A DNA stretch of 64,000 bases, from NCBI GenBank assembly GCA_017471985.1, contig JAFURE010000046.1, positions 1 to 64,000 on the forward strand, in the 5' to 3' direction. Positions 42,790-53,241 of the stretch are shown one piece after another (within the stretch, counting starts at the first letter, position 1; the number at the start of each line of letters is the position of its first letter). The stretch is from Akkermansia sp. GTDB lineage: Bacteria; Verrucomicrobiota; Verrucomicrobiia; Verrucomicrobiales; Akkermansiaceae. The notes under the pieces are model-generated. The model did not search any database. It worked only from the letters and a program-made list of their open reading frames with translations, and was not told where the DNA came from. The position numbers and the translations under genes are program-made.

Positions 42790-43716
42790 ATGGGGAACAT
42801 AGAAGAAATTCATTTCAGAGAGGGAGAGTTTGAGCTGTCGGTTCGTGTAGAACCGCAGGCGGATACTGTATGGCTTAGCCGCCAACAGATGGCACAACTC
42901 TTTGACAGAGATGTAAAAACAATAGGCAAGCACATTCAGTCAGCACTACGTGAAGAACTGGAGGATTCAGTTGTCGCAAAATTTGCGACAACTGCCAGCG
43001 ATGGAAAAACGTATCAGGTAGAATACTACAATCTGGACATGATTATCAGCGTGGGGTACCGTGTTAAATCGTCACGGGGTGTTCAGTTCCGCCGCTGGGC
43101 CACGAATGTACTTCGGCAGTACCTGATGCAAGGGTATGTATGCCAGCAAAAGCGTCTGCAAGACCTCTCCACAACCATTCGCGTGATGAAGCGTGTGGAA
43201 AATAAGCTGGATTCTGCCCAGATACTGGCGGTGGTGCAGCAGTATACCCGATCGCTGGACTTGCTGGATGATTACGACCACCAACGTTTGCAAAAACCGC
43301 AGGGCGATGCCCATACGTATGTTTTGACTTATGAAGAGTGCCGAGAGCTCATTGACTCTATGCGGTATGGGACAGAAAGTAGCGTATTCGGCAATGAAAA
43401 GGATGATTCCTTTAAGGGGAGTTTGGGTAATATCTACCAGAGCTTTGCCGGACAGGATGTGTATCCATCCACGCAGGAAAAGGCTGCTAACCTACTTTAT
43501 CTCGTGACTAAGAATCATGCTTTTTCGGATGGCAATAAACGAATTGCGGCTGCGGTATTCTTATATTTTCTGGAAAGAAACGGCTTGTTGTTCCGGGATG
43601 GCGAAAAAGTCATAGCCGACCATACCTTGGTAGCCATGGTTGTGATGATTGCGGAATCCAAGCCCGAAGAAAAAGAGACAATGGTGAAGCTTGTGATGAA
43701 CTTTCTTGAGGCATGA
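42790..43716 (+). CDS. RhuM family / Fic-Doc domain protein
   Basis: A 308-aa two-domain protein. Residues 1-125 match the RhuM (virulence protein) domain: VWLSRQQMAQLFDRDVKTIG, a phage-antirepressor-like N terminus, and GYRVKSSRGVQFRRWATNVL. Residues 175-305 form a Fic/Doc fold with HAFSDGNKR at 243-251, the Doc-type active site (HxFxxxNKR) as opposed to HPFxxGNGR of AMPylating Fic. Such proteins are typically toxin-like transferases in accessory regions. No adjacent antitoxin gene is intact. A perfect inverted repeat lies 75 bp downstream, and a Fic remnant follows on the other strand. Confidence 0.88.
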   Translation: MGNIEEIHFREGEFELSVRVEPQADTVWLSRQQMAQLFDRDVKTIGKHIQSALREELEDSVVAKFATTASDGKTYQVEYYNLDMIISVGYRVKSSRGVQFRRWATNVLRQYLMQGYVCQQKRLQDLSTTIRVMKRVENKLDSAQILAVVQQYTRSLDLLDDYDHQRLQKPQGDAHTYVLTYEECRELIDSMRYGTESSVFGNEKDDSFKGSLGNIYQSFAGQDVYPSTQEKAANLLYLVTKNHAFSDGNKRIAAAVFLYFLERNGLLFRDGEKVIADHTLVAMVVMIAESKPEEKETMVKLVMNFLEA

Positions 43717-43790
43717 GCGGAATAAAAACGCCTAACCAAGCATTAAAACGCTATTTCTCTGAGTTGTGAGCCGAACGTGCAGAGATGAAA

Positions 43791-43825
43791 AAATGTATAC
43801 ACATATAGCAAATTTGTATACATTT
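43791..43825. promoter_or_regulatory. perfect inverted repeat, operator-like
   Basis: AAATGTATACA and TGTATACATTT form a perfect 11-bp inverted repeat separated by 13 bp, in AT-rich sequence between the RhuM-Fic gene and the Fic remnant. It could be a dimeric regulator site left from a lost gene. Confidence 0.4.
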
Positions 43826-43891
43826 GAATTCTCTGTCTGCCATCTTACTTTTTGACTCGATAACGTTGGCGGGGGCTGCTTGGTTTGTCCG

Positions 43892-44074
43892 CTATCGTAT
43901 GTTCAATGATGTCTTTCTCCAAGGGCTGAACAAGGTAAAATTGGCGGAAATGAGGTCGATGTACCAGCCCCATGCGCTCAGTTCCTCAATAGGAAGCCAG
44001 GCAAAGAACGATTTCCACTGAGCCAAAAGCAGGGTGCGCCACATTCGCCATTTGTCTGAGATGCAAGGCAAATA
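43892..44074 (-). pseudogene. C-terminal remnant of a Fic-family gene
   Basis: The minus-strand frame reads WRTLLLAQWKSFFAWLPIEE, which matches the C-terminal segment of Fic-family proteins. Then the frame departs from the family (LSAWGWYIDLIS) and stops at 43892. No start codon context and no catalytic HPFxxGNGR part is present upstream. Confidence 0.55.
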
Positions 44075-44116
44075 AGGTTCACGTAATAATGATTTTTTTT
44101 CGGCGCTCAGCTCGCA

Positions 44117-44956
44117 TTAATTAAGTTCGGCAAGTGCTGCGCGCAGGGAGTTAGCGCACTTCTCATGCTGCAGCTGCTGCGCCAGTTTGTGAGCCGCCTG
44201 CAGATAGGGCTGCAGCCGGTCTGCGGTGCCGAAGAGGGGGGCGTATTCCAGACAGTTGTTGAGGCTGTGCTCTTTATTATTCCGCACGTGTTTTTGTATG
44301 AGATCTGTTACACAGTTGAAGGTAAGGGCTTGTATATGGGCTGAGCGATTTCGGATGTACTCTGCCATGATGTTAATGCTGTCACCACCCCAACTGAGGG
44401 TGCTTTTCAGAGCTCCGGAAAGAGTGAAGATTTGAAGCTCAGGGTAAGGCTCGGTTGCTTCGAGCAGAATATCGAATATACAGGGTTTCTCGAATTGAAC
44501 GGGTGAATCGTAAAATGGTATAACTCCGAAGGGATTTTGACCATAGTTGAACGTGCTTTTTATGCAGGTTTGCCAGTTTTCGTCCGGTTGCAGGTATTTC
44601 GCCCGGTCTGCATGGTTGAGCAGCATGTGGATGATAGTTACGTTTTGATTTTTTACGGCTGCGTACAACGGAGTGTGGTTATGTTCTGTTCTTTCTCGTA
44701 AATATACGGCGCCGGCTATTCCTTGCGGATATAACGATATCGTACCCTTTGTGATGTCAATGCCCGGTTGCTGGAGCAGGTAATGAGCAATACGCGAATG
44801 ATGGTGCAGGCAGGCAATGTAGAGAGCTGTACCCCAGTCCGGATGTTGTGTGTTCACGTCGGAACCGGCTTCGCAGGCGGCTTTCACGCCTTTCAGACTG
44901 CCATTCATAGCAGCCTTTATGAGCATGTCATTGGGGGATGTATTTGTATTCTTCAT
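44117..44956 (-). CDS. ankyrin-repeat protein
   Basis: A 279-aa protein. Three to four ankyrin repeats occupy residues 8-130 (DMLIKAAMNGSLKGVKAACE; WGTALYIACLHHHSRIAHYL; TPLYAAVKNQNVTIIHMLLN). The rest is helical without a named domain; it includes CIFDILLEATEPYPELQIFT and ends HEKCANSLRAALAELN. There is no signal peptide or membrane helix. It is not obviously related to the ankyrin protein at 24674 beyond the repeat. No operon partner. Confidence 0.82.
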   Translation of the reverse strand: MKNTNTSPNDMLIKAAMNGSLKGVKAACEAGSDVNTQHPDWGTALYIACLHHHSRIAHYLLQQPGIDITKGTISLYPQGIAGAVYLRERTEHNHTPLYAAVKNQNVTIIHMLLNHADRAKYLQPDENWQTCIKSTFNYGQNPFGVIPFYDSPVQFEKPCIFDILLEATEPYPELQIFTLSGALKSTLSWGGDSINIMAEYIRNRSAHIQALTFNCVTDLIQKHVRNNKEHSLNNCLEYAPLFGTADRLQPYLQAAHKLAQQLQHEKCANSLRAALAELN

Positions 44957-45891
44957 AGGTCATTTGTTGTGGGGGAATTGTTTTGCAGCTTTGTCGTTCC
45001 GTTTTGTAATCTGAGTAGTCATGATAAAGGGGGATAGGGCATACTGTCATTATACATGTTCCTCACTTGGGAGTCAAACTCATTTGTTGGGTAGTTAGTG
45101 CTAAAATCATGATTGTTGCACGGCCTGTCAATAAAAGAGAATGCTGTTGAACAACAGATAAAGGGCAATTTGTAGAAGTACGAGAGACGAGTTACAAAGG
45201 ACTAGTTGGAGAGTTCCCGGCTTCGCGTCAGCCCTTTCGGGCTGCTTGCTACGCCGAGGCAGGCCGCGCCTTACGGCGCAAAGATAGCAATGCTCAACAT
45301 AAGCTGCCGCCCGCGCTTGAAAGCGCGGGGCAGTAGCGGTGGAATAAGCTACGCATATCCGCGGGCGAACGCCCGCCAAATATCAGAACCCGCGCATGCG
45401 CGGGTGGCATACGGTAGCCGGGCGGCGTAAGCCCCCGGTCAGCAATGGAAAATATATTGGAACCCGCACAGGGTGCGGGTGGCATAAACGGTGGCTCTGA
45501 TATAATGCGGTGAATACATAGTGCTATTTTGTAGCCTCGGTTTATGCCACCCTCACAAGTGAGGGTTCTTATAGTTTTATCGGTTGACATGGGGCTTACG
45601 CCCCATGCTCTCATATGTCACCCGCGCAAGCGCAGGTTTTAAAGTATGGCTCACCGTTGGCGCGCAAGGGATAAATGCTTTTTAACGGCCTACGGCCGGG
45701 TGAAAAGCGGGCTTTGCCCGCGGTGAAGAACCGTGCTGCGCACGGTGGTGAAGACTGCGCTGAGCGCAGGGTGAAGCCCAAGGCTGGCGCCTTGGGGATG
45801 GAGGGACAAACTCCAATTTGTAAAACTGCGAGCCGAACGTCCAATTCCAAAATTCAAAATCCAACTTTTCAACATCCTTGGGGAGAAAGCA
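44957..45891. other. long non-coding region containing the mini-hairpin array
   Basis: No gene is credible in these 935 bp. The first 270 bp are AT-rich and featureless. The middle (45228-45796) is the hairpin array listed separately. The last 90 bp is low-complexity AT-rich sequence (CCAATTCCAAAATTCAAAA) running up to the WG-repeat gene's stop. Confidence 0.6.
45228..45796 (+). repeat. array of about 14 short GC-rich hairpins
   Basis: Consecutive perfect or near-perfect hairpins of 13-20 nt lie at about 45230, 45266, 45310, 45361, 45388, 45462, 45549, 45588, 45621, 45686, 45707, 45730, 45755 and 45778. Examples are GCGGGCGAACGCCCGC, CATGGGGCTTACGCCCCATG and GCGGGCTTTGCCCGC. The stems differ, but linkers recur: GGTGGCAT in the left part and GGTGAAG in the right. 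It is not a CRISPR, because the repeats are structural and not sequence-identical. Confidence 0.82.
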
Positions 45892-47016
45892 TTACTTGCA
45901 CCCCTTCTTAAGGGTTGCAATTTTGGCGTATTGCGGGTGGAAGAAGTTGGAGACGGAATCATATCGCGCCGGTAGAACCCAATCACCCTGCAGGTTGATG
46001 TAACCGGAGCGGGAACCTTTGTTGCCGGCGGGTATCATGCCGTTCATCAGCATGTTTTGGTAATAATAGAAAAATTGCGGTGGGGTGATAATCTCACCGG
46101 TTTCGTGCATAATACCGCTGTATGAGCCTTTTTGGTACCACCAATAGCCCTCGCCCAAGTAGTTCAGGGCTCGGAATTGCGGTTTGAGAATGATGTCGCC
46201 CTGCATGTTCATGAGCCCGCATTTGCCGTTGCGCTTGCTTGTGAATGCCAGTAGGCCGCGGTGAAACTCAAAGCTCTCGTACGTTCTGTCCTCGGGGAAA
46301 CGGTAGATGGTGTTCCAGTCCTCATCCAATATCCCTTCCGTTTCCTCCATGGTGGTAACAAGGCGCACTCCCTCTCGTAATTCATGGATGGATTTGTAGG
46401 GGCCGTGTATTTCGTTGGAATGGAGTTTGGTGGCGAAGCGAGGGCGATCCATGCTGTAGATTTTGCTGTCGCGTTTCAGGGTAAGCAGTACATCTTCTAT
46501 TTGGGTCCTATCTTCAGATGTCCAGCTGCTGAAGTACTGGTATTCATCGGGCCAGGTATGTACAATGTTGCCACAGCGGTCTGCAACAGCCGCATGTTCT
46601 TGGCTGTTCGCTGCCAGAGAATATTCCCCGTAATAACCTGTCAGACTGTAAGGAATGGGAGCAAACAGGGGATTGCCCTGCATGTCTGTAGCAAAGGAGG
46701 CCACCGCACTCAGGCCTTTTGTATCATTGAATCGTGAACAACATGAAGGGGAAAGCCCCTGCGATTTCTGTGCGATGCAGTAGGCGATGAGAGTATCCGG
46801 ACAGAGGTGAGTTGTCCATCGGTATTCTACCGTTTGACCATCCTGAGTGGACGGCAGGTGGTGCAGGCTGTTGTCTGCAGCGCGAAAGACATCACAGATG
46901 TAGTTATCGTGGTACAATATGGCGTAGCCCTCTGCGGAGACAACGGAGGCATCGGCAGCGGAATGAACGATTTTCCCCTGTCTGTCGATAATTTGTGAGG
47001 TGGTGCGGAGCTGCAT
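45892..47016 (-). CDS. WG-repeat protein
   Basis: A 374-aa protein with WG-type repeats, clearest in the C-terminal third: GKCGLMNMQGDIILKPQFRA, YSGIMHETGEIITPPQFFYY and SRSGYINLQGDWVLPARYDS. The N terminus (IIDRQGKIVHSAADASVVSA) is a weaker repeat. WG repeats form beta-rich modules of unknown binding function, common in gut bacteria. The start MQLRTTSQI at 47016 avoids running through the acs terminator hairpin 9 bp upstream. No signal peptide is seen. A promoter could not be identified, so it may rely on read-through from acs. Confidence 0.75.
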   Translation of the reverse strand: MQLRTTSQIIDRQGKIVHSAADASVVSAEGYAILYHDNYICDVFRAADNSLHHLPSTQDGQTVEYRWTTHLCPDTLIAYCIAQKSQGLSPSCCSRFNDTKGLSAVASFATDMQGNPLFAPIPYSLTGYYGEYSLAANSQEHAAVADRCGNIVHTWPDEYQYFSSWTSEDRTQIEDVLLTLKRDSKIYSMDRPRFATKLHSNEIHGPYKSIHELREGVRLVTTMEETEGILDEDWNTIYRFPEDRTYESFEFHRGLLAFTSKRNGKCGLMNMQGDIILKPQFRALNYLGEGYWWYQKGSYSGIMHETGEIITPPQFFYYYQNMLMNGMIPAGNKGSRSGYINLQGDWVLPARYDSVSNFFHPQYAKIATLKKGCK

Positions 47017-47024
47017 GGCGGTAG

Positions 47025-47058
47025 AAAAAGGGCGCGCTCCCTTGCGGAGAGCGCGCCC
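47025..47058 (-). terminator. intrinsic terminator of acs
   Basis: On the minus strand a 10-bp stem GGGCGCGCTC / GAGCGCGCCC is followed by T5. Confidence 0.9.
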
Positions 47059-47088
47059 CAAAGTATTGTTTTGCGTAGGGGGGGATGA

Positions 47089-49170
47089 TTACTTGAGAAT
47101 CATCTTGAAGTCCACCACAACGGCGCGGTCGGCGGTGACGAGCACGGGGTTACCGTCGATAGCGGTAATCTCGGGAATCTCGAGCACGAGCTTCTGCACC
47201 TTGGCCAGAGTGTCGGCCAGGGGGCCTACGGCCTTGGGAGCCTCACCACGCACACCGTTCAGGATGGTGCCGACCTTGGTCTCCTTAATCATGTCGGAGA
47301 AGTCGTCAGCGGGCAGGATACGCATGGTGGTGTCGCGCATGACCTCGGTGTAGATACCACCGGTGCCGAATACCATCACGCGGCCGAAGTTCTTGTCGCT
47401 GTTCACACCGATAATGGTCTCGGTGGCCTTGGTAATCATCTCCTGAATCAGCACGGAAGCACCCTTGAGCTGGAACTTGGTGATGGAGCCCCACAGGCCC
47501 TCCCAGGCCTCGTTGAAGGAAGCCTCGTCATTGATGTTGAGGTAGATACCCTTCATCTCGGTCTTGTGGAGCGCATCGGGAGCGGAGAGCTTAAGCACCA
47601 CAGCGTTCGGGAAGATGGTCTTGCAGAAGGCGAGAGCCTCTTCCTTGTCGGTGAAGTTGCCGCACTTCGGGTAATCGATGCCGTAGTGGTCCATGAGCAT
47701 GTTCACGGTGTCCTGGGGCAGGGAGGCAAGGCCGGCTTCCTTGGCGGAGGTAACGGCAGCCTTGATTTCGGCGGGGACTTCGCCTGTTTCGCAGGTGGCG
47801 AGCTTCTTGCCGCGGAAAGCCATCTGAGCCTTCAGCAGACCGAGCAGGCGCACGATGTCGGCGGGGTACTCGTAGTTGAGAATCTTGGCCTTGTCGAGCA
47901 GCACGCGGCCCTCGTCCACACGGGCACCACCCACGAAGGAGCAGAAGATGTTGACGTTCGGGTACAGGGGAGCCAGCTTGATGACGGCCTCGGCGGTGCC
48001 GGGGCAGTCTGTCACGCGCTGGGGAGTAAGCAGAACGAGGATGTTCTTGTACTCGCCGCTCTCGCAGAGCACCTTGAGGGCAGCCTCGTAGCGGTCGGCC
48101 TTGGCGTCGCCCACTACGTCGATGGGGTTGCCGAGGGAGGCCTCGGGGGTAAGTACGGCACGCAGAGCCTCGATGGTCTTCTCGCTGGGGCGAGCCAGGT
48201 CCAGACCGGCTTCCTCGCAGAGGTCAGAGGTAAGCACACCCACGCCACCGGCGTTGGTCAGCACGGCAACCTGGCCGTCGAACTGGTTGTGGTTGCAGTA
48301 CTGCAGCACCTCCAGCAGGCCGAAGAGCTCGCGGTCGTTGTAAGCCTGAATAGCGCCTGCACCCTGAAGAGCCATCTCGAGCACACGGTAGTTCGGTGCC
48401 AGAGAACCGGTGTGGGACAGGGAGGCAGCCTGAGCCTTGGCGCTCTTGCCGGGCTCCATGATGACGCAGGGCTTGGTGTCGGAAACCTCCTTAATCACCT
48501 TGAGGAACTCCTTACCGTTCTTCAGGGACTCGAGGTAGAAGACGAAAGCGTTGGTGTTGGGGTCGTCCTTCAGAGCAGCAAGCAGAGCGTCCTCACCCAT
48601 CACGGCCTTGTTACCGATGGAGATGAAGTGGGAGAAGCCGATGCCCTTGCCGGCGGCCCAGTCCATGATAGCGGAGCAGTAAGCACCGGACTGAGAGATG
48701 AAGGCTACGTTGCCCTTGCCGGGGAAACCATCGGCGAAGGAGGCGTTCACGCAGTCAAAGGTGGAGATGTGACCCAGGCAGTTCGGGCCGAGCAGGTTGA
48801 TGCCGTTGTCGAGGCACTTCTGAGCGATGCGCTTCTCGAGCTCCTTCTCACCAACTTCAGCGAAACCGGCGGTGATGATGGAGATGTTCTTGGTACCATT
48901 GGCGATACAGGCATCAATCACGCCCTCGGTGAAGCGGGCAGGTACGAGGATGACCACGAGGTCCATCGGCTCGGGCAGTGTGTCAACGCTGGCATAGCAG
49001 GGCTTGCCGCAAAGTTCCTGGCCGGCCATCTTGGGGTTCACGCCATAGAGCTTGCCCTTGTAATCGGCGGAGATGATGTTGTTGAATACAACGGCGCCCA
49101 GCTTGGTGGGATCGGCAGAAACGCCGACAACTGCGATGCTCTTCGGATTGAAGAATGATTCGAGTGACAT
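47089..49170 (-). CDS. acetate-CoA ligase (ADP-forming), fused alpha-beta subunits
   Basis: A 693-aa NDP-forming acyl-CoA synthetase making acetate and ATP from acetyl-CoA, ADP and phosphate, an energy-conserving end step of fermentation. The alpha part (1-460) has FFNPKSIAVVGVSADPTKLG, LLGPNCLGHISTFDCVNASF and the FISQSGAYCSAIMDW stretch before the phosphohistidine loop. The beta/ATP-grasp part (about 480-693) has FPNAVVLKLSAPDALHKTEM and VMVFGTGGIYTEVMRDTTMR. Fusion of both subunits in one chain is common. Substrate range (acetate or other acids) is not readable. Promoter TTGAAA-17-TACAAT lies 54 nt upstream. Confidence 0.94.
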   Translation of the reverse strand: MSLESFFNPKSIAVVGVSADPTKLGAVVFNNIISADYKGKLYGVNPKMAGQELCGKPCYASVDTLPEPMDLVVILVPARFTEGVIDACIANGTKNISIITAGFAEVGEKELEKRIAQKCLDNGINLLGPNCLGHISTFDCVNASFADGFPGKGNVAFISQSGAYCSAIMDWAAGKGIGFSHFISIGNKAVMGEDALLAALKDDPNTNAFVFYLESLKNGKEFLKVIKEVSDTKPCVIMEPGKSAKAQAASLSHTGSLAPNYRVLEMALQGAGAIQAYNDRELFGLLEVLQYCNHNQFDGQVAVLTNAGGVGVLTSDLCEEAGLDLARPSEKTIEALRAVLTPEASLGNPIDVVGDAKADRYEAALKVLCESGEYKNILVLLTPQRVTDCPGTAEAVIKLAPLYPNVNIFCSFVGGARVDEGRVLLDKAKILNYEYPADIVRLLGLLKAQMAFRGKKLATCETGEVPAEIKAAVTSAKEAGLASLPQDTVNMLMDHYGIDYPKCGNFTDKEEALAFCKTIFPNAVVLKLSAPDALHKTEMKGIYLNINDEASFNEAWEGLWGSITKFQLKGASVLIQEMITKATETIIGVNSDKNFGRVMVFGTGGIYTEVMRDTTMRILPADDFSDMIKETKVGTILNGVRGEAPKAVGPLADTLAKVQKLVLEIPEITAIDGNPVLVTADRAVVVDFKMILK

Positions 49171-49223
49171 AGTGAGTTATTATGGTTTGGTGAAGCGACA
49201 AGCCTGAGAGTGGCTCTGAGTTG

Positions 49224-49252
49224 ATTGTAGCATTTTGAGGTGCAGTTTTCAA
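49224..49252 (-). promoter_or_regulatory. promoter of acs
   Basis: Minus-strand TTGAAA, a 17-bp spacer and TACAAT give a leader of about 47 nt, one of the few long leaders here. Confidence 0.78.
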
Positions 49253-49295
49253 GTTTATTGTGTAAAAAGTCCATGTTATAACACTCAAAACTATC

Positions 49296-49329
49296 AAAAA
49301 CCCCCTCAACTTTTCAGGCAGTGAGGGGG
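49296..49329 (-). terminator. intrinsic terminator of coaE-rho
   Basis: On the minus strand an 8-bp stem CCCCCTCA / TGAGGGGG is followed by T5, 28 bp after the gene's stop. Confidence 0.85.
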
Positions 49330-49356
49330 CTGAAAGGGGGATTGTGAACTTTCGCT

Positions 49357-51255
<1,899 letters not shown>

Positions 51256-51262
51256 GGCGCGA

Positions 51263-51291
51263 AGTGTAGCATGTTTTTAATGAGCAGGCAA
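51263..51291 (-). promoter_or_regulatory. promoter of coaE-rho, leaderless
   Basis: Minus-strand TTGCCT, a 17-bp spacer and TACACT are followed by 7 nt and the GTG start codon. Confidence 0.66.
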
Positions 51292-51349
51292 GTGCAAAGC
51301 GCGTGTGCAGGGCGAAATATGCGTAGAAGACGCTTTCCCGGGGGCTGAT

Positions 51350-52744
51350 TTAATCATACAGCACAATCAATCGGGCAACCGGGGGCAGGTTAGCCCGCAA
51401 TTTGCGGTTGATGGCCGACAGGTGGTCATGGCTTTCCTGCACATTCAGGCCGCTGTTCTGCGGGATGGTGATGATGCAGAATCGCCGGTTGCCCTCGGTG
51501 TAGAGCTTGATGGTGTTGGGCAGGGGAGCGCCGTTATCAATCATGGCGCGGCGTACCAGTTGTTCCCAATCGTCGGGTACGGGGGCGGTGAATGTCGGGA
51601 TGTCTCGCAAATCCGGCTCGATGTGAACCATTACGCGCTCGGCATTCAGCCGCAGTTTAACCTCCTTGCGGAATGCCTGAATGGCCACGTGCCAGCTGTC
51701 CAGCGCGGCTCCGCCGGGAAGTTCCAAATCGGCAAAAACAGTGTAGCCCTGTTCGGCATGCATGAGCACCAGCCCGTGTACACCGAAACGGTGGGTGAGG
51801 GCTATGCGGCGCACAATCATTTCATGCGTGTCGGGTGTGGCATCCGTAGGGTGCATGTGTACTACCGTTTCTGCCCCGGGCAGGGTGCCGGCAATCAGTT
51901 CTTCAATGGCCTCGGATATATCATGGGCGGTATCAACATGCAGGTCGCTCGGTACGGCCACGACCATTTCGATATAGGCTTTGTTGCCCACCTCACGCAC
52001 TCGCAAGGTCTGCAGGGGATAGGCGGGCATGCGCTCAGCCATCAGCCTGCGCACGGTGCGTGCTGTTTCTCCGTCTGTCTTATCCATCAGGTTGTTAATG
52101 GCTTTGCAGCCGAGCTCCCAGCAGATGTGAAGAATGAGAATCGCTACGGCAAGGGATGCCAGTACGTCGGCTCTCAGCAGCAGCCAGTGCAACCAGCTGT
52201 CCGCAACTGTCATGTGAGCAACAGCCGCACCGCTGATACCCAGCAATACGGCGCCACTGCTCCAGATGTCGGAGGCAAAGTGAGCGGCATCTGCCTCGAG
52301 CGCGTCGCTCTTCGTCTCTTTGGCCACGCGCTTGAGCATGGCTGCGCGGTTGATGTCCACCACCAGAGAGACGATGATAACCACAAAGGCCCAGATGTTG
52401 GTTTCTACGTGGAGCGCGTCGGCATTGTCGGCTGTCAGGCGTTCAACGGCTTCCATAATCACCCACCCGGCGGTGATGAGCAGCAGTAGTGTTTCGGCCA
52501 GTGCCATCAGGCTCTCTACCTTGCCGTGGCCGTAGGGGTGCTCGGCATCTGCCGGGCGGGCAGCAATCTTTACGGCACAGTAGGTTCCCAGTGCTGCCAG
52601 CATGTCAAGGGCGCTGTGCAGCGCCTCCGACAGTATACCCAGTGAGCCTGTCGCAATACCCACGATAAACTTCATGACCGTGAGCAATGCGCTCCATAAG
52701 ACGGATGACCCTGCCGCTATGGCTTTTTTCGTGTCTGCCTCCAT
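51350..52744 (-). CDS. cation diffusion facilitator (CDF) family transporter
   Basis: A 464-aa inner-membrane protein. The CDF core (residues 1-300) has an N-terminal helix pair with SLGILSEALHSALDMLAALG (the metal-site H/D residues) and ADAEHPYGHGKVESLMAL, typical of Zn/Fe/Mn/Co-exporting members. Later helices follow with the second metal-site segment SDALEADAAHFASDIWSSGA. After the usual cytoplasmic domain there is a long extra C-terminal region (about 300-464, GTLPGAETVVHMHPTDATPD onward) that looks like a duplicated ferredoxin-like cytoplasmic domain. Metal specificity unknown. Promoter at 52755-52784. Confidence 0.9.
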   Translation of the reverse strand: MEADTKKAIAAGSSVLWSALLTVMKFIVGIATGSLGILSEALHSALDMLAALGTYCAVKIAARPADAEHPYGHGKVESLMALAETLLLLITAGWVIMEAVERLTADNADALHVETNIWAFVVIIVSLVVDINRAAMLKRVAKETKSDALEADAAHFASDIWSSGAVLLGISGAAVAHMTVADSWLHWLLLRADVLASLAVAILILHICWELGCKAINNLMDKTDGETARTVRRLMAERMPAYPLQTLRVREVGNKAYIEMVVAVPSDLHVDTAHDISEAIEELIAGTLPGAETVVHMHPTDATPDTHEMIVRRIALTHRFGVHGLVLMHAEQGYTVFADLELPGGAALDSWHVAIQAFRKEVKLRLNAERVMVHIEPDLRDIPTFTAPVPDDWEQLVRRAMIDNGAPLPNTIKLYTEGNRRFCIITIPQNSGLNVQESHDHLSAINRKLRANLPPVARLIVLYD

Positions 52745-52754
52745 GATATGCGCT

Positions 52755-52784
52755 ATGCTATCACGCCCCTCGTGCCTTAGTCAA
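52755..52784 (-). promoter_or_regulatory. promoter of the CDF gene
   Basis: Minus-strand TTGACT, an 18-bp spacer and TAGCAT are followed by 10 nt and the ATG, leaving a leader of only about 4 nt. Confidence 0.65.
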
Positions 52785-52824
52785 GACAAACAGAAGGGCG
52801 GGGAGCCTCTTGGAAAATGCGAGG

Positions 52825-53235
52825 TTAGTGTGAGTAGAAGCCGAGATAGAGGAGCTCAGCCGTCGGGTTATAGACGACCCAGCGCACTCTGTAGGGCAGG
52901 TCTGTGTTGACGTATACCTCGGCATCGGGGGTGCGGATTTCGCTGATGCCGGGGAAGTAGAGTTTGTCGTTGGGATTTTTCTTCATCCAGCCGCTTTCTT
53001 GCGGGAGCTGTTCCTGTTGCAATCGGGCAAACTCGCCGGGGCCGAGATTAAAGCGGTAGCGGCAGCCGATGGGGTTGATGGATTCCCAGTCGGGGTTGGG
53101 TACCGCCCCGACGGCTGCGGCGTCCACCCCCATAATGTGGTGCGCAGTGCCGGCCAAATCGAGTTTTTCTGCGACAATGAACCCCAGCAGCACAACGGCC
53201 GGTATCAGAAGGAGGTATTTGAAAATTCGCAGCAT
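52825..53235 (-). CDS. hypothetical membrane-anchored protein
   Basis: A 136-aa protein with one N-terminal TM helix or uncleaved signal (FKYLLLIPAVVLLGFIVAEK, residues 5-24) and a periplasmic remainder of about 110 residues. That part has no recognised domain; it ends RVRWVVYNPTAELLYLGFYS. It starts 6 bp after the rseP stop and has no promoter between, so it is likely co-expressed with the site-2 protease; a substrate, regulator or chaperone role is conceivable but unsupported. Confidence 0.65.
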   Translation of the reverse strand: MLRIFKYLLLIPAVVLLGFIVAEKLDLAGTAHHIMGVDAAAVGAVPNPDWESINPIGCRYRFNLGPGEFARLQQEQLPQESGWMKKNPNDKLYFPGISEIRTPDAEVYVNTDLPYRVRWVVYNPTAELLYLGFYSH

Positions 53236-53241
53236 GTTAAG

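Noticed and set aside
45228-45796. CRISPR array
   Set aside because: Units are short hairpins with different sequences and no constant repeat or spacer length, and no cas gene lies near.
43768-45845. GAGCCGAACGT at about 43768 and 45830 as ends of an element
   Set aside because: Only about 11 bp match with no further similarity; likely chance.
47566-49158. 530-codon plus-strand open frame antisense to acs
   Set aside because: Gly/His/Val-rich shadow translation without any family motif, fully covered by the well-supported acs gene.
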